The position numbers were made by a program, and so were the translations under genes. From Synergistaceae bacterium (GTDB taxonomy: Bacteria > Synergistota > Synergistia > Synergistales > Aminobacteriaceae): a stretch of 32,249 bases of DNA. The notes beneath the pieces are model-generated. The model did not search any database. It was not told where the DNA came from and saw only the letters and a program-made list of their open reading frames with translations. The DNA is taken from positions 1-32,249 of the forward strand of contig JAFSKY010000047.1 of assembly GCA_017448685.1 (NCBI GenBank), read 5' to 3'. Of this stretch, positions 7,413-13,943 are shown piece after piece (positions within the stretch are counted from its first letter, which is position 1; each line of letters starts with the position of its first letter).

Positions 7413-7499
7413 GTAGAGAGCCAGCCTTTCTGTTAGGATGAATGCCTAGGGAGTTTTTTCCTTGTCCCCTCAGCCATGACAGGCTTTATCGCTCAAATC

Positions 7500-7520
7500 A
7501 AAAAAACCCTTGCGCAAAGG
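7500..7520 (-). terminator. Candidate Rho-independent terminator (leftward)
   Basis: On the minus strand CCTT-TGCGC-AAGG is followed by GTTTTTTT. The four-pair stem is short but the T-run is clear. It lies beyond the 7641-7665 terminator, so it may back that one up. Confidence 0.45.
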
Positions 7521-7640
7521 AGTATTCTTGAGTTACATGATTGTTATGTTGTCATGGGATTGCATTATGACATTGCGGCGAGAATAGGAAGCTAACTGCA
7601 GGATATTGCACGGTATGAAAGTGTTTTCAGGAAGGCAGGC

Positions 7641-7665
7641 AAAAAAAAAACCGCCTTGTGAGCGG
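7641..7665 (-). terminator. Rho-independent terminator of the membrane-zinc gene pair
   Basis: On the minus strand CCGCT-CACAA-GGCGG is followed directly by ten Ts. The stem has four GC pairs plus one wobble. It lies about 230 bases after the stop of the 7897 frame and would end transcription of the 9295-7897 genes. Confidence 0.65.
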
Positions 7666-7896
7666 GATTATATTTTCTTCTGTCATATATCGTAATATTA
7701 TTTAGTGGAAAGGTATACCAAACTGAACACACAAAGCCTTGCTGTTTAGCTACTTTGCCGAATTATTCCGCATCATGTTGATACGGTTTCTTGTACGGCC
7801 ACATAGCACAGGGATTTTCATGTATTACAACGTGTTGTCGTCTGTTACGAGTTGCAACTCATGGGGCGTTCGAGAGCGTCCCATTCCTTTCTACCC

Positions 7897-8418
7897 TCAA
7901 TCAACATCAAGTACCTGCTTCCCCCTGCTGTAGACGTTATCGCCCCAATAGAGTCCGCCACTATTCTCAAGCGTTACAGTCTGTGCTGGCGGGTCGCAAA
8001 CCTTGCACGGCACATAGCCCTTCCTGCGAGCTTGCGCTATCGTCATTTCACGATACGAGCCTTTCAACGTCTGGCACGTGTCATAATGATATTTCTTGCC
8101 CCTAGGGGTTACTACAACAGTATTTGCCTGTTTGAGATATTCTTGCTCAGCACGTTTTCTTTCGGCTTGCTGTTGACGTTCATATTCTGCTGATTCTTTG
8201 CGTTGTTCCTCAGCCTTTTTTGCCCGCAATGCTGAAATTTCCGCGTCAGTCGAAACTTTCGGGGCAGGCACTGAAGTTAAACTCGCAGGCACGACATCAT
8301 GAGACACAGGCACAGTTGCGATAACTTCCGAGGGGGGTAGATTCTTTTGGCGTGTCAGGAAGCACAAATCCTCCAAGTACAGCCACAAAACTAAGTAGGC
8401 CAAACGCAGAAAAAGCAA
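7897..8418 (-). CDS. Ada-like zinc tail of a frameshifted membrane protein
   Basis: This frame encodes a proline-rich linker, a charged coiled coil (about EISALRAKKAEEQ through ERKRAEQEYL) and a C-terminal metal-binding module with HYDTC...VPCKVC, followed by Pro. That module matches the Ada-type zinc domain often attached to bacterial nucleases and surface proteins. Only the part downstream of about 8337 looks like real coding sequence. Upstream of that it overlaps the membrane domain of the 8297-8713 frame, and its TTG start at 8418 has no ribosome site. The two frames meet at a six-G run (8332-8337), so they probably form one gene of about 272 codons broken by a one-base slip. Confidence 0.6.
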   Translation of the reverse strand: MLFLRLAYLVLWLYLEDLCFLTRQKNLPPSEVIATVPVSHDVVPASLTSVPAPKVSTDAEISALRAKKAEEQRKESAEYERQQQAERKRAEQEYLKQANTVVVTPRGKKYHYDTCQTLKGSYREMTIAQARRKGYVPCKVCDPPAQTVTLENSGGLYWGDNVYSRGKQVLDVD

Positions 8419-8713
8419 GTCCCTTCATGAAGGCTTTTGATTTGCTCTCAGCACCAAGCATGGCAACGTCAATCCACGAAACAACAGGGACTAACGCCCC
8501 ATAAAGCAACCACATGAAGCCTGAACCCTTGAGGGATTTACGCCCAGCAACAGCACATGTGATAATCCCCGCAAGCCCCATCATCACGGGTAACGCAAGA
8601 AATCGGAGATTTGTCCCGGCATCCTTAGCACAAGCTATAGCCACTCCAAACGCCGCAACGAACATCACTAAGGAGCAGGCATACTTGAATATCTTGGCTA
8701 ATATTCTCAGCAT
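8297..8713 (-). CDS. Membrane domain protein, paralog of 8729-9295 (frameshifted)
   Basis: The N-terminal 90 residues match the next gene upstream: IFKYAC, two hydrophobic segments at about 15-28 and 36-55, then GRKSLKGSGF, WLLYG and VPVVSWIDV. A third hydrophobic stretch (LLSFVAVLGGFVL) follows. After VLPDTPKEST the frame crosses a six-C run and ends in GSYRNCACVS, which looks like out-of-frame translation. One base less or more would join it to the linker and Ada-like tail in the 7897 frame. The start is ATG 8713, with only a weak ribosome site. The protein probably sits in the inner membrane with its zinc tail in the cytoplasm; orientation is inferred. Confidence 0.7.
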   Translation of the reverse strand: MLRILAKIFKYACSLVMFVAAFGVAIACAKDAGTNLRFLALPVMMGLAGIITCAVAGRKSLKGSGFMWLLYGALVPVVSWIDVAMLGAESKSKAFMKGLAFSAFGLLSFVAVLGGFVLPDTPKESTPLGSYRNCACVS

Positions 8714-8728
8714 CGCTATTCATCTGCC

Positions 8729-9295
8729 TCATATATTGCTATACGGGTCAAACACACCAAGATAATGCGCAAGATAATACATATGCTTACAGGGTTTGCG
8801 TCTTTTTGCGAAATCAGGACAGGAACATATCGCCAATGAGGTTGTGTATTCTCCTCCCCTGTTGCCACGTATCAACGCAACTCCCTGCGATTCATCCAGC
8901 ATCTTCACTAACTCGCAATCCTTTTCGGCTGATTGCCACCGTTTACGCTGTTCGGGCTTGTCGTGTTCCATATCCCACAAATCCCACATCCGGCCATGAG
9001 ACATAAGCGGGGATTGTGCTGTTACATTCCGTGCTGGCTGGTTGTGTACGTCAATCCATGACACCACTGGGACAAACGTACCATAAAGCCACCATGTGAA
9101 CCCTGAACCTTCAAGGGATTTTCTTTTTGCGGCTCGGTAAGTCAGAAATCCAGCCAAAAGCATCAACAGCGGAATGATGAGTAACGCAGGATTTTGCTTT
9201 GCGTCATTCGTTGAACCTGCTATTAGAATCAGCGCAAAGAATGCCATCGCACAACCGCAGGCATATTTGAAGAGTTTTAGTAGGATTTTCATCAT
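8729..9295 (-). CDS. Membrane protein with C-terminal SWIM zinc finger
   Basis: A 188-residue protein. The N-terminus carries two membrane segments (about 13-28 and 36-53), then KRKSLEGSGFTWWLYG and VPVVSWIDV, all shared with the 8297 frame. The C-terminus is an exact SWIM zinc motif: Cys157-x-Cys159, then Cys169-x-His171, in CSCPDFAKRRKPCKH. SWIM fingers bind DNA or proteins. The start is ATG 9295, with GAGGTGAG upstream. It lies just behind the repressor gene, where temperate phages often keep genes expressed in the lysogen, such as superinfection exclusion. That role is inferred from position. Confidence 0.78.
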   Translation of the reverse strand: MMKILLKLFKYACGCAMAFFALILIAGSTNDAKQNPALLIIPLLMLLAGFLTYRAAKRKSLEGSGFTWWLYGTFVPVVSWIDVHNQPARNVTAQSPLMSHGRMWDLWDMEHDKPEQRKRWQSAEKDCELVKMLDESQGVALIRGNRGGEYTTSLAICSCPDFAKRRKPCKHMYYLAHYLGVFDPYSNI

Positions 9296-9303
9296 ATCTC
9301 ACC

Positions 9304-9696
9304 TCACGCTATAACAGCCGCTTGATGCACAGCCTGTTTGCCATTTACCATTTCGAGGAACAGCCTCATTATCTCGAAACCTTCAGGCGAATCAGGAAGG
9401 CTAGCGTACATATCTCTGTTGCTTACGATTAAACGCTTGTCGTCATTAACTCCCGGAGCTGCAAGAATACTTAGCGGGTGAATTTCTCCAAGTGATTCGG
9501 GATCATTCCCTTCGTCAAGTAAATGTGTAGTCGTTGTATTAAGCACATTTGCTAGTTTGATGACTCTTGCCATATTAGGAATTGTTCCGTTCTCCCAGCT
9601 TGAAATCGTGTTTGCGTGTACACCTACAAGATGAGCTAATTCCTCCTGCGTTAAATTCAGTCGCTCTCTAAGTTGTCTTACTTTTTCTCCGAACAT
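9304..9696 (-). CDS. C1/Cro-type repressor (XRE helix-turn-helix)
   Basis: A 130-residue regulator. The N-terminal 60 residues form a classic XRE domain: FGEKVRQLRERLNLTQEELA, then VGVHANTISSWENGTIPN. The C-terminus is short and carries no LexA-like Ser/Lys peptidase signature, so induction would not be by self-cleavage. The start is taken as ATG 9696, with GAAGGA upstream; an in-frame start at 9774 would extend into the operator region. It is divergent to the regulator at 9788, the usual arrangement of a lysogeny switch. It probably leads the leftward unit with the membrane-zinc genes. Its partner domain is clearly paralogous (LGVH/VGVH...TIS.WENG). Confidence 0.85.
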   Translation of the reverse strand: MFGEKVRQLRERLNLTQEELAHLVGVHANTISSWENGTIPNMARVIKLANVLNTTTTHLLDEGNDPESLGEIHPLSILAAPGVNDDKRLIVSNRDMYASLPDSPEGFEIMRLFLEMVNGKQAVHQAAVIA

Positions 9697-9787
9697 TACG
9701 TAATCACTTCCTTCACGTAATTTTAAGGTTTTCTGTGAATTTAGCCACAAAGATAACCATGAAGATTTACACATTTAACTGTGAATT
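9697..9787. promoter_or_regulatory. Divergent promoter-operator region of the genetic switch
   Basis: The heptamer TGTGAAT occurs at 9734-9740, 9780-9786 and 9787-9793; the last two are in direct tandem. A perfect palindrome ATTACGTAAT (9695-9704) overlaps the repressor start, and ACGTAAT recurs near 9715. A minus-strand TAAAAT near 9720 could be a -10 box. These repeats between two divergent regulators are candidate operators. Confidence 0.5.
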
Positions 9788-10258
9788 GTGAATAAGAAAG
9801 GAGGACAGACGTTAGAGAAAGCGGAATTTGGCGAAAATCTTTTCAGGCTCAGGAAAAAAGCCGGATTAAGCCAAGAGGAATTAGCAGAGCGGGTTGGCGT
9901 TCATCTTAATACCATTTCGCAATGGGAAAACGGATTTTATGTTCCCAAGACGCTCAAAGTAAAACGACTCGCCGAAGCCCTTAACGTAACAGAAGCAGAG
10001 CTGCTTAACGGCCCGGCAAAACAGGAACTCGAAGTGAAAATCATGATGGGGGTGAAATCGTTGACAGGTTTAGCAGGAGTAGAAATCGCGAGCAATAGCT
10101 TCATTTATGGAGTACAGGACGATGAGCCGCAAATAGTGCTTGCGGGAAAAGTCAGAATCGATACCCCCGAACAACGCGAACAAGCCCTCGCCGAAATCAT
10201 CAGGAAGTTCAAAGCAGCTTGCTGGATGTTCGACCACAAAGACGAAGCCGAGTCATAA
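9788..10258 (+). CDS. Rightward XRE-family regulator (Cro/antirepressor-like)
   Basis: A protein of up to 156 residues with an N-terminal XRE domain: FGENLFRLRKKAGLSQEELA, then VGVHLNTISQWENGFYVP. The rest (about residues 75-156) includes a predicted beta-rich segment and a C-terminal helix EQREQALAEIIRKFKAACWMF. The start is unclear. GTG 9788 has no ribosome site, whereas a perfect AAAGGAGG at about 9797-9804 is followed seven bases later by TTA, not a normal start codon, just ahead of GAGAAAGCG. Either GTG is used or a TTG start has mutated to TTA. The gene leads the rightward early operon and probably acts as Cro or an early activator. Confidence 0.8.
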   Translation: MNKKGGQTLEKAEFGENLFRLRKKAGLSQEELAERVGVHLNTISQWENGFYVPKTLKVKRLAEALNVTEAELLNGPAKQELEVKIMMGVKSLTGLAGVEIASNSFIYGVQDDEPQIVLAGKVRIDTPEQREQALAEIIRKFKAACWMFDHKDEAES

Positions 10259-10270
10259 AAGGAGGTGAGA

Positions 10271-10423
10271 ATGATGCTACCAAGCTCAATGAAGGTCAAG
10301 GAAGTCAAAGAGGTCAGGAATATAGAAGCAGCAAACCAGCTTCTCCGCGAAAACTGGAAGCTGCTCGAAATCTACCAGCGCGACAACATAATCTGGTACG
10401 TACTGGCACAGCTTGAGGATTAA
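10271..10423 (+). CDS. Small protein, 'NxWKLLE' type
   Basis: A 50-residue protein too short for most gene finders. ATG 10271 (or 10274) follows GGAGGTGAGA closely. The core VRNIEAANQLLRENWKLLEI, then IIWYVLAQLE, matches a pattern common in small phage and archaeal proteins in which a helix is followed by GW.LL and a strand ending in YxLG. A related but longer protein is encoded on the opposite strand at 10420-10680 (YANKYIAKGWLLLNQF, IVYILGRPK). The stop codons of the two overlap. The function is unknown. Confidence 0.68.
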   Translation: MMLPSSMKVKEVKEVRNIEAANQLLRENWKLLEIYQRDNIIWYVLAQLED

Positions 10424-10680
10424 CCCCTCCTGCGCATTTCTTCCTTGATACGCGCCAAATCTTCAAGTGTGTATTGAGGTTCTGAGCATTCGGGCGCGGG
10501 GTCAGGAGGTACAGACTTGGGACGGCCAAGAATGTACACAATCCCATAGCTGTACAAAGCTCCGCGCTCTTCCGTGAACTGATTCAGGAGAAGCCAGCCC
10601 TTTGCGATGTATTTATTCGCATATTCCTCATTGGCACAACGCCTCAGTTCTACGATGTCAAGCAAGTAGTTTTCAGTCAT
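10420..10680 (-). CDS. 'KGWxLL' family protein on the opposite strand
   Basis: An 86-residue protein starting at ATG 10680 behind AAAGGAGG. It has the layout NKYIAKGWLLLNQF, a short insertion, IVYILGRPK, then a proline-rich linker and a basic helix LEDLARIKEEMRRRG. It is the only leftward gene within the rightward early region, and it converges with the 10271 gene, the two stops sharing 10420-10422. It must have its own promoter within or after the 10739 gene, or be read only from elsewhere. Convergent transcription could let the pair affect each other. Confidence 0.75.
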   Translation of the reverse strand: MTENYLLDIVELRRCANEEYANKYIAKGWLLLNQFTEERGALYSYGIVYILGRPKSVPPDPAPECSEPQYTLEDLARIKEEMRRRG

Positions 10681-10738
10681 AGCAATTCACCTCCTTTACA
10701 CGCTAAAGGTGGCAAAAGTTTATCAGGAGGGTATCAGA

Positions 10739-10927
10739 ATGTCAGCAAGGCAAGAACGCAAACGCCGACTCTTAGGTCTCGAATATGACATCCGCGACAG
10801 CCTAATGAGAAGCGATGATTGCAGGAATTGCGGCTATTTCAGCGATGATGAAACAACTGACCTCGCGGAAATATACACCCTCCTGAAACAGATTGACGCG
10901 AAATTGAAACGCCTCAAAGGAGATTAA
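10739..10927 (+). CDS. Small charged hypothetical protein
   Basis: A 62-residue protein, rich in Arg and Lys at both ends, with a central CRNCGYFSDDETTD segment containing a single CxxC. It ends in an amphipathic helix (LLKQIDAKLKRLKGD). The start is ATG 10739 with CAGGAGGG upstream; a GTG at 10709 has no ribosome site. The gene is followed at once by the HTH protein at 10932, for which its last codons provide AAAGGAG. I recognise no family. Confidence 0.68.
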   Translation: MSARQERKRRLLGLEYDIRDSLMRSDDCRNCGYFSDDETTDLAEIYTLLKQIDAKLKRLKGD

Positions 10928-10931
10928 GACC

Positions 10932-11342
10932 ATGACCGACCGCACAACTATTCTTGACAGCATACAGTCATTACGTGCAATACGTCAGGAATTTACAGCC
11001 CGCCTTGACCGCATAGAAGGCGAATTATTGAGGCTATTGGACACGATGCCGGAGTCAACACCCCTCCCGCAAGGCAATAAGCCGGAGGAATGGCTCACAG
11101 TCAGGGAAGTGTGCAAGGCTCTCAAGATTTCGACTTCAACACTCTATGAGCGCATAAAGGATGGGACATTGCCGGAAGGTTTTGCATTCAGCAAAAGGTC
11201 TAGGCGTTGGAGGATGTCAGATATTCTAGCGTGGCAGGAAGCAAAGACTCATGATGAGCCGAAACCGCCAGAACACACAATGAAGAAGAGACGGGGCAGA
11301 GTTTCACGCATCATGAAGCTGGAAGACTTACTCCGAGCATGA
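10932..11342 (+). CDS. Excisionase/MerR-like helix-turn-helix protein
   Basis: A 136-residue protein. Residues 1-40 form a coiled-coil-like helix. Residues about 55-100 are an HTH_17/AlpA-type winged helix: EWLTVREVCKALKISTSTLY, then RIKDGTLP and RRWRMSDILAW. Such domains occur in excisionases and in small phage regulators. The C-terminal tail is basic (KKRRGRVSR). AAAGGAG precedes ATG 10932. Its place early in the rightward operon fits either an excisionase or a transcription factor, and the sequence does not separate these. Confidence 0.8.
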   Translation: MTDRTTILDSIQSLRAIRQEFTARLDRIEGELLRLLDTMPESTPLPQGNKPEEWLTVREVCKALKISTSTLYERIKDGTLPEGFAFSKRSRRWRMSDILAWQEAKTHDEPKPPEHTMKKRRGRVSRIMKLEDLLRA

Positions 11343-11365
11343 TGTCAGAATAGGAGGTTATACAG

Positions 11366-11518
11366 GTGAAAGATATGGGCAAAATAATAACCCCCCTGAC
11401 AACACAGGGAGGCAAAAAGGTTCACAGGCGGCACATTCCTAACGAGAAAACCGCTTGCGGACATGAATATTTTACCAGAAAGACAACAGGGTACGCAAAG
11501 TCCCGGGTGATTCGCTAA
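11366..11518 (+). CDS. Small basic protein
   Basis: A 50-residue protein that starts with GTG 11366, eight bases after AGGAGG. A later in-frame ATG lies at 11375. It is rich in Lys, Arg, Thr and Gly (TTQGGKKVHRRHIPNEK). Its TAA stop shares a base with the ATG of the next gene (TAATG at 11516-11520), which supports real translation. I recognise no family. Confidence 0.6.
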   Translation: MKDMGKIITPLTTQGGKKVHRRHIPNEKTACGHEYFTRKTTGYAKSRVIR

Positions 11519-11850
11519 TGAACGCACACACCCCCGGCACATGGTCGTATTACCAGAATACGGAATCTACATACCTGATTGTCCCAACAAAAGCACTTGA
11601 ACGTCTTGAACTTGAAGGCGTAGAAATCGGCGAGGTGTTCATCAGGAAGAACATCAAATCCCCTGAAGCCAACGCAAGACTCATATCAGCCGCACCAGAA
11701 ATGTATAGCGCGTTGGTGTTCGCGGTTGAAATCATGAGCGCATCAGCACAGTTCCTAGCTGAAAGAGGCTTTGACATGAAGGACGCTGAAACCGTTATTG
11801 ACACGATGAACAGCCTCATTGATTACGTTGACGGTCTGAACGAGGGTTAA
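11518..11850 (+). CDS. W/ANARLI/APEM family protein
   Basis: A 110-residue protein of the repeated family in this window: HTPGTWSYYQ near the start, SPEANARLISAAPEMYSAL at about 50-68, then a C-terminal helix with MNSLIDYVDGLNEG. The start overlaps the preceding stop by one base (TAATG), so translation is probably coupled. The family also appears at 6984, 13936, 14457 and 14923. The function is unknown. Confidence 0.78.
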   Translation: MNAHTPGTWSYYQNTESTYLIVPTKALERLELEGVEIGEVFIRKNIKSPEANARLISAAPEMYSALVFAVEIMSASAQFLAERGFDMKDAETVIDTMNSLIDYVDGLNEG

Positions 11851-11852
11851 AG

Positions 11853-12173
11853 ATGGATATGCGGAGGAAATCACTACCCACAGCATCAAGGCCAGAACGG
11901 CGACAAAAACCCTCCGCAACCTTCATCACACGTGGCAATACTGGCACAACACGTTTCAATCGCAGATTCAACACTCGGCGTAAAAGTCTGGAACGCTGGC
12001 ATGAAATTTTAGCCCGCCTGAATAGCTTTGAGGGCGTAATCAATTCTTATGACGGCGCAACACCTGATGAAGTGAAAACGCTCAAGGCTATTCACAGAAA
12101 GTTATATGAGTGCAGAAAATTGGCGGAAAAAGGCTTGAAGGAGGCTGAGAACCTTGCACAGATTTTACGGTAA
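11853..12173 (+). CDS. Arg/Lys-rich hypothetical protein
   Basis: A 106-residue protein. The first 50 residues are strongly basic and low in complexity (many Arg, Thr and Asn), and the second half is helical (TLKAIHRKLYECRKLAEKGL). It starts two bases after the preceding stop with GAGGG upstream, and its last 20 bases overlap the next gene. The basic N-terminus suggests nucleic acid binding, which is only an inference. Confidence 0.62.
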   Translation: MDMRRKSLPTASRPERRQKPSATFITRGNTGTTRFNRRFNTRRKSLERWHEILARLNSFEGVINSYDGATPDEVKTLKAIHRKLYECRKLAEKGLKEAENLAQILR

Positions 12174-12381
12174 GGCATACAGCTATAAGGGAAAAATAAT
12201 CGGGGTATGCAGTCTTTTCGGGGCAAAGAATCTCTATGTCATCGGGACGCTTGACCCTAAAACAGACGCAATGACACTCTGCAAGCCAATGTTTACGAAG
12301 CCGGAACAAGGGCAAAATATCCTTGATGAATGGGCTGAAAGTGAAGGATTGCCACAAGCGCAAAAAGGAGATGAAGAATGA
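12154..12381 (+). CDS. Small hypothetical protein with TTG start
   Basis: A 75-residue protein. TTG 12154 follows AAGGAGG at nine bases, and no in-frame ATG would keep the clear N-terminal strand segment YGKAYSYKGKIIGVCSLFGA. The rest is mixed, ending in an acidic tail. It overlaps its upstream neighbour by 20 bases and its downstream neighbour by an ATGA. It is likely a small beta-sheet protein; no family is recognised. Confidence 0.62.
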   Translation: MHRFYGKAYSYKGKIIGVCSLFGAKNLYVIGTLDPKTDAMTLCKPMFTKPEQGQNILDEWAESEGLPQAQKGDEE

Positions 12382-12497
12382 TGCCCAACACTGAAGAAAT
12401 ACGCAATGAGCTTCTTGCGGAAATACATAATCGGCTTGCTGAAATCAGCAAATTCATGGAAGTAGGAATCTCGATTTTCGCAGACAAAGGACTGTAG
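12378..12497 (+). CDS. Very small helical protein (39 aa)
   Basis: ATG 12378 overlaps the preceding TGA stop (ATGA) and has AAAGGAG upstream. The product is one predicted amphipathic helix (TEEIRNELLAEIHNRLAEIS) followed by a hydrophobic end (MEVGISIFADKGL). The coupled start and good ribosome site support it despite its length. The function is unknown. Confidence 0.55.
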   Translation: MMPNTEEIRNELLAEIHNRLAEISKFMEVGISIFADKGL

Positions 12498-12501
12498 GTT
12501 C

Positions 12502-12624
12502 GTGTTTGACGCTAGAGATGTGTACGCTGGCCCCCTTGGGAATTGGTATAAGAAACGCCCTGTCAATGATGATGGTCGTTTTCTCACTGATGGCGAGATT
12601 GAAGCCATAGAGCAAACTGAATGA
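12502..12624 (+). CDS. Very small hypothetical protein (40 aa)
   Basis: GTG 12502 opens a frame four bases after the preceding stop. The product, FDARDVYAGPLGNWYKK, followed by an acidic half ending in EAIEQTE, looks like real protein in composition. Only a weak AAAGGA lies upstream, and this is the least certain of the small genes here. Confidence 0.42.
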   Translation: MFDARDVYAGPLGNWYKKRPVNDDGRFLTDGEIEAIEQTE

Positions 12625-12635
12625 GGCTATGAGTC

Positions 12636-13031
12636 TTGATAGTTTTTTGCGGAGATAAAAAAGACGTAACGATAACTAAAGACTTGTTGCCGTGTCCGTT
12701 TTGCGGAACAGTAACACTCAAGACAACGTATGAAGACTACCCCGTAGCTTGGGCTGATGGCGGCACTGTAGCAAGGCACTTCAAGATTGAGTGCGCTGAA
12801 TGTGGCTGTCATATGTCGGATTACGGTTATGCCGAAAGACTGATTGACCGCTGGAATGGCCTTACACGCCTTGACCAGTGTCCAATATGCCACGACTACG
12901 TAAGAAGGTACTACGAGAGTCATAAGAGCGGAGGGTATTACATTCGTTGCGACAAATGCGGACTAACATCACCAGTATTTGAGTCAGAGTTTGAGGCTCA
13001 TGATTTCTTGAACACGAGGACAGGACGATAA
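12636..13031 (+). CDS. Double zinc-ribbon protein related to Lar
   Basis: A 131-residue protein with two zinc-ribbon units. The first has LLPCPFCG, then CAECG, then AERLIDRWNGL, the layout of Lar-family restriction-alleviation proteins (CPFCG ... CxxC ... WN.R). The second is QCPICHDYV with CDKCG. Lar itself protects phage DNA from type I restriction by altering host modification; many relatives have no proven role. TTG 12636 follows GAGG at nine bases. A related ribbon is fused to another domain in the 13936 gene. Confidence 0.7.
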   Translation: MIVFCGDKKDVTITKDLLPCPFCGTVTLKTTYEDYPVAWADGGTVARHFKIECAECGCHMSDYGYAERLIDRWNGLTRLDQCPICHDYVRRYYESHKSGGYYIRCDKCGLTSPVFESEFEAHDFLNTRTGR

Positions 13032-13328
13032 AACAGGCTGCCATATGTAATTGGGAACAGCACAGGTGAACGGGATTGCGGTTCTCAGTGGACACAGTAA
13101 ATAAGGCTGGATAATTACGGCCTGCAAGGTTTCTCCCGCTGACAAAAAATATACACGAAAGGTAGGACATGCCTCTTGATCTGAGTGGGATGTGGGCGGG
13201 AGATTTAAAGATTTCCCCTGTTGGCTGATAAATACTAAAACGAACGAAGGAAGCGCACCTGTTCTGTATTCTTGAATGTTGGTAATAGCGGGCAGGGGAT
13301 TTTTCCAAAAAACATGAAAGGACGGATC
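13032..13328. other. 297-bp intergenic region before thyX
   Basis: No convincing gene is found. A 19-codon ATG frame at 13169-13228 has GGTAGG upstream but no protein-like features. The stretch may carry a promoter for the thyX segment, but no clear -35/-10 pair or hairpin with a T-run was seen. Confidence 0.5.
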
Positions 13329-13943
13329 ATGAACGTAATACTTTTGACATCGTACGCAACACTCTCAGACATGGAGAGATTCGCCGCACTGGCAGCACTG
13401 ACCTGCCACGCTCACACGGATAAAGATTACGTACCCCATGAAGTATTAGGGCGCATCATCAAGGCCGGGCATGAATCCATCCTTGAACACATCACACTCA
13501 CCTACAGCATCAAAGGATTATCGCGGGCTTGCCTTCAAGAATTGGCACGACACAGGCATATATCACTCAGCGTTGAAAGCACACGCCACACCCTGAAGAA
13601 ACAGATACGTGAAGCGGAAGATTCAAGCCTTTATCCCGTACCTGATGTGCTTGCTGATGTCTGGAAGTCAACAAGAGTCTTCACCGACTTAATGATTACA
13701 CGACTGCGCAAAAATCCCGACATATCCAATGACGAGCTGAAGTATTACCTGCCGGAGTTTTGGCCGACAAATCTCATCATGACCGCAAACATTCGCGAGC
13801 TTCGCCACATCATCAGACTGCGTACAGCTCCAGCAGCTTTGAGGGAATTTCGCGTACTGGCATATTCACTGTATGAGGCCGTGCCGGATGAGTTCAAGTA
13901 TTTGCTCGCTGATTGCGTCTACAAGGAGACTGACAATGAGTGA
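13329..13943 (+). CDS. thyX: Flavin-dependent thymidylate synthase ThyX
   Basis: A 204-residue enzyme that makes dTMP from dUMP using FAD, NADPH and methylene-tetrahydrofolate. The signature RHRx7S is intact (RHRHISLSVES, residues 74-84, followed by TR). GHESILEH near residue 48 fits the conserved folate/FAD-binding stretch, and a C-terminal RLRTAPAALREFR matches the usual RL...AQ.EIR block. Length is typical of short ThyX. The start is ATG 13329 behind AAAGGACGG; an in-frame ATG at 13272 is too far from any ribosome site. Phages use ThyX to raise thymidylate supply for replication. It overlaps the next gene by eight bases. Confidence 0.95.
   Translation: MNVILLTSYATLSDMERFAALAALTCHAHTDKDYVPHEVLGRIIKAGHESILEHITLTYSIKGLSRACLQELARHRHISLSVESTRHTLKKQIREAEDSSLYPVPDVLADVWKSTRVFTDLMITRLRKNPDISNDELKYYLPEFWPTNLIMTANIRELRHIIRLRTAPAALREFRVLAYSLYEAVPDEFKYLLADCVYKETDNE

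Larger units (their letters stand above)
7413..7896. other. 484-bp intergenic region: terminators, leader and operator-like repeats
   Basis: No convincing gene lies here. It holds two candidate leftward terminators (7641-7665 and 7500-7520) and must contain the promoter of the leftward operon; no clear -35/-10 pair is visible. TGTCAT at 7550-7555 and ATGACA at 7567-7572 form an inverted repeat with an 11-base centre, and a further CCATGACA occurs near 7474. A perfect 12-bp palindrome GAGTTGCAACTC sits at 7849-7860. Any regulatory role is unproven. Confidence 0.55.

Noticed and set aside
7739-8193. Plus-strand frames across the 7739-8193 area
   Set aside because: They are antisense to the Ada-like tail or in gene-free DNA, with no ribosome site and no protein-like features.
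10314-10547. Minus-strand frame opposite the 10271 gene
   Set aside because: It is rich in Cys and Arg, has no ribosome site and overlaps two better-supported genes.
13169-13228. 19-codon frame with a fair ribosome site before thyX
   Set aside because: Too short, with no conserved-looking features and no coupling to a neighbour.
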